Below, piece after piece: positions 38,289-46,557 of a DNA stretch of 64,000 bases (position 1 is its first letter; every line of letters starts with the position of its first letter). Made by a program: the position numbers and the translations under genes. The stretch is from Rhodoplanes sp963724735 (GTDB lineage: Bacteria; Pseudomonadota; Alphaproteobacteria; Rhizobiales; Xanthobacteraceae). The notes beneath the pieces were generated by a model. The model was not told the origin of the DNA, did not search any database, and was given only the letters and a program-made list of their open reading frames with translations. Where the stretch lies: contig CAVRVX010000014.1 in NCBI GenBank assembly GCA_963724735.1, forward strand, positions 1 through 64,000. The letters are read 5' to 3'.

Positions 38289-39369
38289 ATGAGCCCGCGA
38301 CGCAGGGGCGCACGATCCGACGCAGGCTCCGCAATCGACTTGGCGCAAGCGGTCCGCCATCGCTCGGTCGAGGGGACGCAGGAGGCGCTCGCGCGAAACG
38401 GTGGCAACCCGAATGTGCTCGATCCCGACAGCGGCCTCACGCCACTGATGCTGGCTGCGGGCTCGGGAACGCAACAAATCGCGCAGCTGCTGCTGAAGGC
38501 GGGCGCGCTTGTCGATGCCGTGGATCGGCGGGCGGGCGCCGCGGCGCTTCACAAGGCCTGCCAGGGCGGCCATCTCGCCGTGGTCAAGCTGCTCGTCGAA
38601 GCGGGCGCCCATATCGACCTGCAGGCGACGACGACCGGCCACACGCCGCTCGTCGAGGCGATCTGGTTCAAGTCCGACGACATCGTCGCCTATCTCATCG
38701 AACGCAACGCCCGCATCGAGCTGAAAACCTATTACGGCTTCACCCTCGACGATCATATCAACTACGCGGTCGCGGTGAGCCAAGGGCAGGACGATCAGCG
38801 CAAGCTCGCTCGCATCAAGGAACTCGTCGCCGAGCGACGCGCCCGCGATACGCGCGCGCGCGGCCGCGCGGCTCATCGCCGCCGTGCAGAAGAAGAGCCT
38901 CGACGATCTGATCGCGGCCTTGCAGGCCGGCGCGAAAACCGAGGAGCGTTATCCGATTATCGGAAGCTTCGACGATGGGCACACGCCGCTCCTTATCGCC
39001 GCGCGCGACGGCCAGACCGACATGGTCCGTGCGCTGCTGCAGGCCGGCGCCGACGTGAACGCGGTCGAGCCGGTATTCGGCGCCGTGCCGCTGCACAAGG
39101 CGACCTACAACGGACGCCTGGACATCACCCGCCTGCTCGTCGCCGCGCCAGGGGTCAATCTCGATTATCAGGGTCCGTCGAACGGCTACACCCCGCTCGC
39201 CGATGCGCTGTGGCACGGCTTTGCCGATTGCGCGGCGGCGCTGATCGACGCGGGGGCGCGTATCGACATCGTGGCTTACGACGGCAAGCGCGCGGTCGAT
39301 CTCGCGGCGGAAAAACTCGGCAATGATCACTCGCTGACGCAGCGCTTGCGCGCGATGTCGCAGTCATAA
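38289..39369 (+). pseudogene. Ankyrin-repeat protein, frameshifted
   Basis: GAAGGGAG precedes ATG 38289. The first frame has ankyrin repeats with the usual pattern (GLTPLMLAAGSGTQQIAQLL; ALHKACQGGHLAVVKLLVEA; HTPLVEAIWFKSDDIVAYLI). After KELVAERRARDTRA the frame is lost in a run of alternating G and C at about 38855-38875. A second frame resumes with LIAAVQKKSLDDLIAALQAG and more repeats (HTPLLIAARDGQTDMVRALL; PLHKATYNGRLDITRLL; YTPLADALWHGFADCAAALI). The joined protein would have about 360 residues with seven or so repeats, acting as a protein-binding scaffold in the cytoplasm. Confidence 0.82.
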
Positions 39370-39389
39370 AGCACGCAGTACGGGCATTA

Positions 39390-39406
39390 CGTGACAATAT
39401 ATCACG
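39390..39406 (+). promoter_or_regulatory. CGTGA-N7-TCACG inverted repeat upstream of the epimerase gene
   Basis: CGTGA at 39390-39394 and TCACG at 39402-39406 around CAATATA, in the only sizeable gap (135 bases) inside the cluster. This is the form of a dimeric regulator site. It suggests a second, internally controlled promoter for the downstream four genes. The CGTG/CACG core is also present at the cluster start (33048-33080). Confidence 0.45.
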
Positions 39407-39504
39407 CAGAGTTGTGCTGACCGCAATATCCCGTTTTGCGAGTATATCTTACGAAGTACATCTTTTGCGTTAGGCATGGCTCTGTCGAATGGGGAGGAAT
39501 TGAA

Positions 39505-41571
39505 ATGAACGACGCATCCCAGAGCCGGCCGACCACCGCTTTTTACACCCAGGCGACGTCGCTTCTGGGGATCGTGACCGACGATCCTGACCTGAACGGA
39601 CTGTCGTTCAACCTCCGCTGTCGCAGCGGCGACGAATTCCGCATCCGTGTGAGCACCGAGACTTGGTTCACCACGGTCCGGAACATGGATGACCTCGACC
39701 GCGACCGCGTCGCAAATCCGCCGGACTTCGACGGCGGCAAGCTCGCCGACAAGCTCCGCAAATACATCCGCAAAGGCGACCTGTTGTCGGTCGAAGGCGT
39801 CGGGATCCACTACAACGGTCAGTCGACTTTCGAGGGACGCAAGGTCTCGCTGCTCGCGGTTCAGCCGGGCCGTTTCCTGTTCGAGGATACCCATTGGTGG
39901 CTGACGCAGATCGCCTGCTTCGCCGACGAATGGCTGGACGACCTGTTCGGCGAACGCCGCACCTATGAGTGGGACGACTTCGCCCAGTTCTACCGCACCA
40001 ACCTGAATATTCTCGGCCAGCCGGTCGATGACAAAGTTCAGGAATGCGCGACGCTCTCACGGCTGATCTACGGCCTCTCCTCGTGCTATCTCCTGACCGG
40101 CGGCGAGCGCTATCTCCTCGCGGCGCGCGCACGCGTGCGCTATCAGCGCGAGACCTTCCGCAGCCTCAGCCACGACGGGCGCTACTGCTTCTGGCAGTTC
40201 GGCAAGCGCAAGCACGACCGCGGCGCGGCCATGATCTTCCCGTCGGAAAACGCGGACGACCGGGACACGATCGCGCTCTATGAGCAGATCTACGCGCTCG
40301 CCGGCTTGTGCCAGTATTACCGCATCACGCAGGACTGGGAGGTGCTGGAGGACATTCGCCGCACCATTCGCGCGTTCCAGGATTTCTTCCGCGATGATCC
40401 GCGTTACGGCTACACCGGCACGGGCGGCTATTTCTCGCATGTCGACTACGCGACGCTTCGCCCCGACGTCGACAGCCTGGGCCAGAACAAGCTGCGCAAG
40501 AACTGGAACTCGATCGGCGATCACATCCCTGCCTATCTCGTGAACCTAATCATCGCGCTCGATCCCTCGCCGCGCGGCGGCGAAGACCACGAGTTGGCCG
40601 AGGATCTGCTCAAGACCTGCCACGCGATCCTGGCGGAAACCGCACGGCTGATCCTCACCAAGTTTCCCGATCCCGAAAGCAAATTCGTCAACGAGCGCTT
40701 CCACGCCGACTGGAGGGTCGACCACACTTGGGGTTGGCAGCAGAACCGCGCGATTGTCGGCCACAATTTCAAGATCGCGTGGAATCTCACGCGCGTCGCG
40801 CACTACTATCGCAGCCGCGCGTCCTGCCTGCGCGCGCGCGGCGAGGCGGAGGGCGCGCCCGAGCACGAGGCGTTCGCCGGCGAGCTCGAGGGGTTCGCGC
40901 GCAAGCTCATCGACGACATGACGACCGCGGGCATCGACCAGGTCCGCGGCGGCTGCTTCGATGCCGTCGAGCGCCAGCCGCGCGGTCTGCCGATCGACTT
41001 CGCCTGGAGCAACACCAAGGATTTCTGGCAGCAGGAGCAGGCGATCCTCGCCTACCTCATCGTCTACGGCTTCAGTCGGGATGCAAACCATCTCCAGCTC
41101 GCGCGCGAGATGATGGCGTTCTGGAACCTGTATTTCCTCGATCACGACAATCGCGGCGTGTTCTTCCGCGTCACCGCCGACGGCATCCCGGTCATCCAGG
41201 GCAACTACTCGCAAAAGGCCGGGCACGCCGTCGCCGGCTATCACAGTTTCGAGCTGAACTATCTCGCCCATGGCTACATCTGCACCTATGTGCGGCCGCA
41301 CGCCGACGTGCAGACAATGACCGGCGAAGCTGTCTTTCCCACCACCGACCATAACTTCTGTCTGTTCTTCAAACCGGACAAGACCGCGCGCCACACGACG
41401 CTCAACGTCTTGCCGGATTTCGTGCCGCCGGGCGCGCTCGAGATCACGAGCATCAGAATCAACGGCGTGCCGCGCACCAATTTCGATCCCGAGAATTTCC
41501 AGGTCGAGCTTGCGCGCGAGGAGCTCGGATCGAACGTGATCGTGGAATTCTGCCCGAAGGGATCGCATTAA
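39505..41571 (+). CDS. AGE-family (N-acylglucosamine 2-epimerase-like) sugar isomerase
   Basis: A 688-residue protein with a GGGGAGG ribosome site before ATG 39505. The first 120 residues form an OB-like or beta-rich extra domain (SLLGIVTDDPDLNGLSFNLR; LRKYIRKGDLLSVEGVGIHY). The remainder is an alpha6/alpha6 barrel of the AGE superfamily, with FWQFGKRKHDRG, RVDHTWGWQQNRAIVGHNFK, WSNTKDFWQQEQAILAYL and FELNYLAHGYICTYVRP. Enzymes of this fold epimerise or isomerise sugars such as mannose, cellobiose or acylglucosamine. At nearly 700 residues it is far longer than the usual 400. The stop overlaps the next start by one base (TAATG). Confidence 0.82.
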   Translation: MNDASQSRPTTAFYTQATSLLGIVTDDPDLNGLSFNLRCRSGDEFRIRVSTETWFTTVRNMDDLDRDRVANPPDFDGGKLADKLRKYIRKGDLLSVEGVGIHYNGQSTFEGRKVSLLAVQPGRFLFEDTHWWLTQIACFADEWLDDLFGERRTYEWDDFAQFYRTNLNILGQPVDDKVQECATLSRLIYGLSSCYLLTGGERYLLAARARVRYQRETFRSLSHDGRYCFWQFGKRKHDRGAAMIFPSENADDRDTIALYEQIYALAGLCQYYRITQDWEVLEDIRRTIRAFQDFFRDDPRYGYTGTGGYFSHVDYATLRPDVDSLGQNKLRKNWNSIGDHIPAYLVNLIIALDPSPRGGEDHELAEDLLKTCHAILAETARLILTKFPDPESKFVNERFHADWRVDHTWGWQQNRAIVGHNFKIAWNLTRVAHYYRSRASCLRARGEAEGAPEHEAFAGELEGFARKLIDDMTTAGIDQVRGGCFDAVERQPRGLPIDFAWSNTKDFWQQEQAILAYLIVYGFSRDANHLQLAREMMAFWNLYFLDHDNRGVFFRVTADGIPVIQGNYSQKAGHAVAGYHSFELNYLAHGYICTYVRPHADVQTMTGEAVFPTTDHNFCLFFKPDKTARHTTLNVLPDFVPPGALEITSIRINGVPRTNFDPENFQVELAREELGSNVIVEFCPKGSH

Positions 41572-42269
41572 TGAGCGAGCTCCTGAAGGCGCCGCGCATC
41601 GACGGCGCCAAGATCGCCGTCGTGCTCGAGAACAAGTTCATCCCCGAAGAGATCGCCGCCTATCTCAACGGCTTTCCGCTGCTTGGCGGCGAGGTCGAGC
41701 TCGTCTCGCGCCTCTGGTACGGCGACTACAAGCCGGCATCGACGACCTTCTATAGCGATGTCGATCCGTCCGACGACCCTGTATGGGCCTCGCCGCAGAA
41801 GATCGACGTGCGGCGCGATATCTCGCAGGTCCGCCCGAGCGACTTCGACGCGGCCGTGATGGCCGCGAACTACACGAGCGTGCGCCTGCGCTATCCGGGC
41901 GAGCTGCCCGCCGAAGTGGGCGAGTTCGACCCCTGGGGGCACATCCAGTCCGCGCCGGTGGTGCGCTTTTTCGCCGACGCCATGCGGCAGAAGCGCATCG
42001 TGAAGGCACTTCTGTGCCACGGCCTGTGGGTGCTGACGCCGAATCCGAAACTCCTGCGCGGCCGCAAGGTGATCTGCCATTCGGTGGTGATGGCGGATAT
42101 CGTCAATTGCGGCGCGCAGATCGTGCTCACGCCCAACCGGGTGGTGACGGACGACGATCTGGTGACCGGATTCAGCAAGCATCAGGTGTTGCCCTTCATC
42201 GCGGCGATCGCCGAGCGGATCAGCGCCTTCCGCGCGGCCGCAGCCGCGACGGATCGCGTCGCGGTGTAG
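41571..42269 (+). CDS. DJ-1/PfpI family protein 1
   Basis: A 232-residue class I glutamine-amidotransferase-like protein of the DJ-1/PfpI superfamily. It starts with AKIAVVLENKFIPEEIAAYL and has the nucleophile elbow ALLCHGLWVL, giving a Cys-His pair. The extra segments VELVSRLWYGDYKPASTTFY and LRRD-like loops are larger than in DJ-1 itself. Family members act as proteases, glyoxalases, isonitrile hydratases or deglycases; which applies here cannot be read. It is translationally coupled to the epimerase gene. Confidence 0.83.
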   Translation: MSELLKAPRIDGAKIAVVLENKFIPEEIAAYLNGFPLLGGEVELVSRLWYGDYKPASTTFYSDVDPSDDPVWASPQKIDVRRDISQVRPSDFDAAVMAANYTSVRLRYPGELPAEVGEFDPWGHIQSAPVVRFFADAMRQKRIVKALLCHGLWVLTPNPKLLRGRKVICHSVVMADIVNCGAQIVLTPNRVVTDDDLVTGFSKHQVLPFIAAIAERISAFRAAAAATDRVAV

Positions 42270-42351
42270 GCAGGCCTGGGTCTGTCGGTGCGCAATCGCG
42301 TTGCGGTCGGCGAGGGGGCTCGCCGCAAGACGCGCGAGGGAGGAGATTGCG

Positions 42352-43245
42352 ATGCGGAAAATTCTGCTCGTGCTGTCGGAGTGGGGCTACTGGGGCGAGG
42401 AATTGATCGGCCCGTTGGAGGTGTTCGACGAAAAGGGCTACGAGTTCGTCTTCTGTACGCCGACCGGCCGGCGGCCGCGCGCGCTCCCGCCTAGCATGAG
42501 CGCAGGTTTCGTCGATCCGCCGCTCGGGCGGTCGGTGACCTCGGCGGAGATGGCCGAAAAGGTGCGCGCGATCGACAATCCGAACAATCAGCGGCTCGAC
42601 AATCCCATCAACCTGTCGGGCTGGTTTCCGCAGCGGCCCTACTGGAGCGGCTGCGACGATAACGGCAATAATGAGAACGCAGCGCCGGTCCTGCGGCAGT
42701 GGGAGGAATACTACCGCAGACGCAGCGCGGCCCAGAACGACGCCAACCGCTTCGATGCGATCGTGCTGGTCGGCGGCAGCGGCGCGATGATCGACATGGT
42801 GAACAACTACCGCGTCCACGATCTCGTTCTCGGCTTCCTCGATCACGGCAAGCCGATCGCCGCCGAGTGCTACGGCGTCGCCTGCCTTGCGCAGTCGCGC
42901 GACTAATCCATCCGCAAGAGCATCATCTGGGGCAAGCACGTCACCGGACATGCGGTTGAGTACGACTATCGCAACAATACCGGCGTGCTCAGTCCGGGCA
43001 CCGGCGAAGTCCTGAACAACCAGCACAATGAGTTCGTCAATCTCGGCCCGCCTTTCTATACGCTCGAATACATGTTGCGCGACGCGACCGGTCCCGACGG
43101 CCAGTTCCACGGCAATGTCGGGCGCGAGACGTCGGTGATCGTCGATTATCCCTTCATCACCGGGCGCTCGACCCCCGATTCCTACATGACCGGGCGCATG
43201 GTGGTGGAGGTGATCGAGAACGGGCTCAGGCGCTACGGCTGGTGA
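42352..43245 (+). pseudogene. DJ-1/PfpI family protein 2 with an in-frame TAA
   Basis: A second, distinct DJ-1/PfpI gene (297 codons). GAGGGAGGAG precedes ATG 42352 (MRKILLVLSEWGYWGEELIG). The nucleophile elbow is IAAECYGVACLA. Directly after it, codon 42904-42906 is TAA (CLAQSRD*SIRKSIIWGKH); the same frame continues with HVTGHAVEYDYRNNTG, FVNLGPPFYTLEYMLRDATG and PDSYMTGRMVVEVIENGLRR to a TGA at 43245. Without read-through the protein loses its last third. Nothing else in the frame is damaged, so the stop is recent or a base-call error. Confidence 0.82.
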
Positions 43246-43262
43246 ACGCCGGAGCCGCCGCC

Positions 43263-45011
43263 ATGCGGAACGAAAACACAGGCCGCTTCGCCTTCTTCCG
43301 TCAGTTGCTGGCCGACGGCGTCACCTGCATGTTCGGCAATCCCGGCAGCTCGGAAGAAAATCTGTTCGACGCGCTGCGCCGCCCAGAGTTCAAGGACTTC
43401 CGCTATTACCTCGCGCTCCATGAAGGCCCGGCGGTAGCGATCGCCGACGCGTTTGCGCGCGCATCGCCGCCGATGGCGTTGAATGGCGACGCCTTCGCCT
43501 GGCGGCGGCCCGCGCTGGTGCAATTGCACAGTTACGCCGGGCTCGCGAATGGGCTCGGCATGATGTACTACGCCCGCCGCGGCTACACGCCTATGGTGGT
43601 CATCGCGGGCGAAGCGGGGCTGCGCTACGAGGCGCTGGACGGCCAGATGGCGGCCGACCTTGCGGCGATCGCGCGGCCGTTCGTGAAATCCGACGCCAAT
43701 GGGCCGTGTGCGTGGCGGGTGGTCGACCCCGGCTCGCTGCTTCGCCTGTTGCGGCGCGCGATCAAGACCGCCGCGACGCCCCCCATGGGCCCGGTATTTC
43801 TGGCGCTGCCCATGGACGTGCTGGATCAGCCGAACCACGAGCCCGTCGCGCGCTCGTTCCCGGTGCGCTCGTCCATCATTCCCGAGCAGGAGATGATCGC
43901 CGAGGCCGCGCGTCTCTTGCGCTCGGCGACGCGTCCCCTGATCCTGATGGGCGACGGCATTGCCGCCGCTGGCGCGCAAGCCGAGCTGACCGAGGTCGCC
44001 GATCTTGCCGGCGCCGTCGTGTGGGGCGGCAATTGTTCGGAAGTGAACATGCGCGCCTCGCATCCGCTGTTCGGCGGCTATCTCGGCCACATGTTCGGCG
44101 ACGACAGCAAGGCGATCATCAAGGCGGCGGACGTCGTGCTCGTCTGCGGCACGACCGTGCTGCCGGAGGTGTTTCCTTCGCTCGAAAGCGTGTTCGCCGA
44201 AAACGCTAACGTCATCCAATTCGATCTCAATGCGACCGAAATCGCCAAGAATTTCCCGCTCGCGATCGGCGCGCTAGCGGAGCCGAAGATGACGCTCGCG
44301 CGGCTTGCCGCGACCTTGCGCGAGACCATGACGGCGGGGGAGTGTGAGCGGGCGGGCGAGCGCCGCAAGCAACAGGAAGCGGAGAAGACGGCGCGCCGGC
44401 GCGCCGAGCTGGAACGGGATGCGCAGGTGCGCGACAGCGTGCCGATGCAGCCCGCGCGCTTCATGGCCGACCTTGCCGAGCGACTTGCGAAGCTCCCGCA
44501 GCCGGCGCTCATCTTCGACGAGGCGCTGACGAGCGCGCCCGACCTGTTGCGCTATCTGCCGCAGGAGGAGCCCGGCACCTGGTTCCAGACGCGCGTCGGG
44601 ATGCTCGGCACCGGGCTGCCCGGCACGGTGGGGCTGAAGATCGCGCATCCTGGCCGCACAGTGTTCGGATTCGCCGGCGACGGCGGCGCGATCAGCACGA
44701 TCCAGGCGCTGGCGACGGCCGCGCGCCATGGCGTCGGCGCCAAGTTCGTTGTCTGCAACAACAAGAGTTACCGCATTCTCAAATACAATCTGCAGCAATA
44801 TTGGCGCGACCGACGCGAGCCGGAGGACCAGGCGCAGCCCGAGAGCTTCGATCTCGCTGCGCCCGAGCTGCGCTTCGACACGCTCGCGCAAGGGCAGGGA
44901 GTCGATGCGGTCCGCGTCGAGCGGCCTGCCGAGATCGCGCCCGCGCTCGACCGCGCGCTCGGCGACGACAAGCCTTTCCTGATCGATCTGGTGTTGAGCG
45001 CAGAACTCTAA
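43263..45011 (+). CDS. ThDP-dependent enzyme, benzoylformate-decarboxylase-like
   Basis: A 582-residue thiamine-diphosphate enzyme of the 2-oxoacid decarboxylase / acetolactate synthase superfamily. It has MFGNPGSSEENLFDALRR, the cofactor-activating glutamate in LALHEGPAVAIADAFARA, a histidine in QLHSYAGLANG as in benzoylformate decarboxylase, and the cofactor motif AGDGGAISTIQAL followed by VVCNNKSYRILKY. The likely reaction is decarboxylation or carboligation of a 2-oxo acid. Between ADAFARAS and RRPALVQL lie about 12 extra residues (PPMALNGDAFAW) not expected from the family, near the active site. GTG 43242 is an alternative start. It follows the second DJ-1 gene by 17 bases and ends the cluster. 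Confidence 0.87.
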   Translation: MRNENTGRFAFFRQLLADGVTCMFGNPGSSEENLFDALRRPEFKDFRYYLALHEGPAVAIADAFARASPPMALNGDAFAWRRPALVQLHSYAGLANGLGMMYYARRGYTPMVVIAGEAGLRYEALDGQMAADLAAIARPFVKSDANGPCAWRVVDPGSLLRLLRRAIKTAATPPMGPVFLALPMDVLDQPNHEPVARSFPVRSSIIPEQEMIAEAARLLRSATRPLILMGDGIAAAGAQAELTEVADLAGAVVWGGNCSEVNMRASHPLFGGYLGHMFGDDSKAIIKAADVVLVCGTTVLPEVFPSLESVFAENANVIQFDLNATEIAKNFPLAIGALAEPKMTLARLAATLRETMTAGECERAGERRKQQEAEKTARRRAELERDAQVRDSVPMQPARFMADLAERLAKLPQPALIFDEALTSAPDLLRYLPQEEPGTWFQTRVGMLGTGLPGTVGLKIAHPGRTVFGFAGDGGAISTIQALATAARHGVGAKFVVCNNKSYRILKYNLQQYWRDRREPEDQAQPESFDLAAPELRFDTLAQGQGVDAVRVERPAEIAPALDRALGDDKPFLIDLVLSAEL

Positions 45012-45021
45012 CGAGAGTCGT

Positions 45022-45038
45022 CCGCTCCGTCGGAGCGG
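45022..45038 (+). terminator. Hairpin after the ThDP enzyme gene
   Basis: CCGCTCCG-T-CGGAGCGG forms an 8-bp palindrome 11 bases after the stop codon. There is no T-run after it, so it is a weak terminator candidate marking the cluster's 3' end. Confidence 0.4.
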
Positions 45039-45273
45039 GATAAATTGACGTGCAATCGACAAATCTTCTGCCGTCATCGCCCGCGCATGCGGCGATCCAG
45101 TAAACGCAAGCGCTCTCTGCAATTGTTGGATGCACCGCTTCCGCGGAGACCACGAGGACGAAGGTTGGCGGTCCAAGCCGAAATCATCACGCTCTAACAG
45201 AAGCCATGGTTTCCGTGACGCGTCTCGTGCTAATCCTGCAGCCCGAAACTCGCCGGCTTGCTGGATACGTCCC

Positions 45274-46500
45274 ATGGCGACGCATGACGTGGCTCAAGGT
45301 GCGGTTAGAACGACGGCCGCCGGTAATGCGATCGAAGTGCTCGCAGCCTTTACGCGGCTCGGGCTCACCTCGTTCGGCGGGCCGATCGCGCATCTCGGCT
45401 ATTTCCGCGAGGAGTTTGTGGCCCGCCGGCAATGGCTCGACGACCATGCCTATGCCGACCTTGTGGCGCTTTGCCAATTCCTCCCGGGACCTGCCTCCAG
45501 CCAGGTCGGCATCTCGATCGGGCTGTTTCGCGCGGGCTATCTCGGGGCGCTTGCGGCCTGGGTCGGCTTCACGCTGCCGTCTGCGCTGGCGCTCGTGCTA
45601 TTCGCCTATGGCGTGAGCGCCTTGGGCGACCTGTCCGGCGTCGGCTGGATCCACGGGCTCAAAGTGGCGGCGGTGGCGGTGGTGGCGCAGGCGTTGCTCG
45701 GAATGATGCGCACGCTCGCGCCCGACCGCGAACGCGCGACGCTGGCGGTCACCGGCGCCGCGATCGTGCTTCTGGTTCCGACCGTTTGGGGGCAGCTTGT
45801 TGCGATCGCGTTCGGCGGCCTGATCGGCGTGTGGCGATTGCGCGCGGCGGTGCCCGCCAACCACGTTTCGTTGCCCCTGGGCGTGGGCTACGCCGCGGGA
45901 GCGGCGTTTCTCGCGCTGTTCTTCGTGCTCTTGATGGGCCTGCCGGTCGTGGCCGCGGCGACGCAATGGCAGGCGATCAAGCTGTTCGACGCGTTCTACC
46001 GCGCGGGCTCGCTGGTGTTCGGCGGCGGCCATGTCGTGCTGCCGCTGTTGCAGGCTTCCGTGGTGCCGCCCGGCTGGGTGAGCAACGACACGTTCCTCGC
46101 CGGCTACGGCGCGGCGCAGGCGGTGCCCGGACCGCTGTTCACCTTCGCCGCCTATCTCGGCGCAGTCATGGGGCCAAAGCCGAACGGCTGGGCGGGAGCG
46201 GCGTTGTGCCTGGTCGCGGTCTTCCTGCCGTCTTTCCTGCTCTTGTTCGGGGCGTTGCCGTTTTGGGGAGAGCTGCGCCGGCGTCCCGCGGCGCAGGCGG
46301 CGCTGCGCGGCGTGAACGCCGCCGTGGTCGGTCTTCTGCTCGCCGCGCTGTACAATCCGGTATGGACGGCCGGCATTCTCAATGCGAGCGACTTTGCGCT
46401 TGCAACCGCCGCCTTCCTGCTCCTGCATATCTGGCGGACGCCGCCCTGGCTGGTGGTCCTGCTCTGCGCCGCCGGCGGTGCGGCTTTGGCCGTGACGTGA
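45274..46500 (+). CDS. chrA: Chromate transporter ChrA
   Basis: A 408-residue membrane protein of the CHR family, which expels chromate. It has two homologous halves, each with the family motifs: first half GLTSFGGPIAHLGYF and FLPGPASSQVGISIGLFRAG; second half GSLVFGGGHVVLPLLQ and AQAVPGPLFTFAAYLGA. About 10-12 hydrophobic segments are visible. The frame is open from 45130, but ATG 45274 (MATHDVAQGA) is the natural start; the extension is charged and not conserved-looking. It is convergent with pyk. Confidence 0.92.
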   Translation: MATHDVAQGAVRTTAAGNAIEVLAAFTRLGLTSFGGPIAHLGYFREEFVARRQWLDDHAYADLVALCQFLPGPASSQVGISIGLFRAGYLGALAAWVGFTLPSALALVLFAYGVSALGDLSGVGWIHGLKVAAVAVVAQALLGMMRTLAPDRERATLAVTGAAIVLLVPTVWGQLVAIAFGGLIGVWRLRAAVPANHVSLPLGVGYAAGAAFLALFFVLLMGLPVVAAATQWQAIKLFDAFYRAGSLVFGGGHVVLPLLQASVVPPGWVSNDTFLAGYGAAQAVPGPLFTFAAYLGAVMGPKPNGWAGAALCLVAVFLPSFLLLFGALPFWGELRRRPAAQAALRGVNAAVVGLLLAALYNPVWTAGILNASDFALATAAFLLLHIWRTPPWLVVLLCAAGGAALAVT

Positions 46501-46557
46501 CCGATAGTCCCGCGCGAGTGCGAGGCTCGGAGGCGGTAGGAGGGAGCGCCGGCGTCG

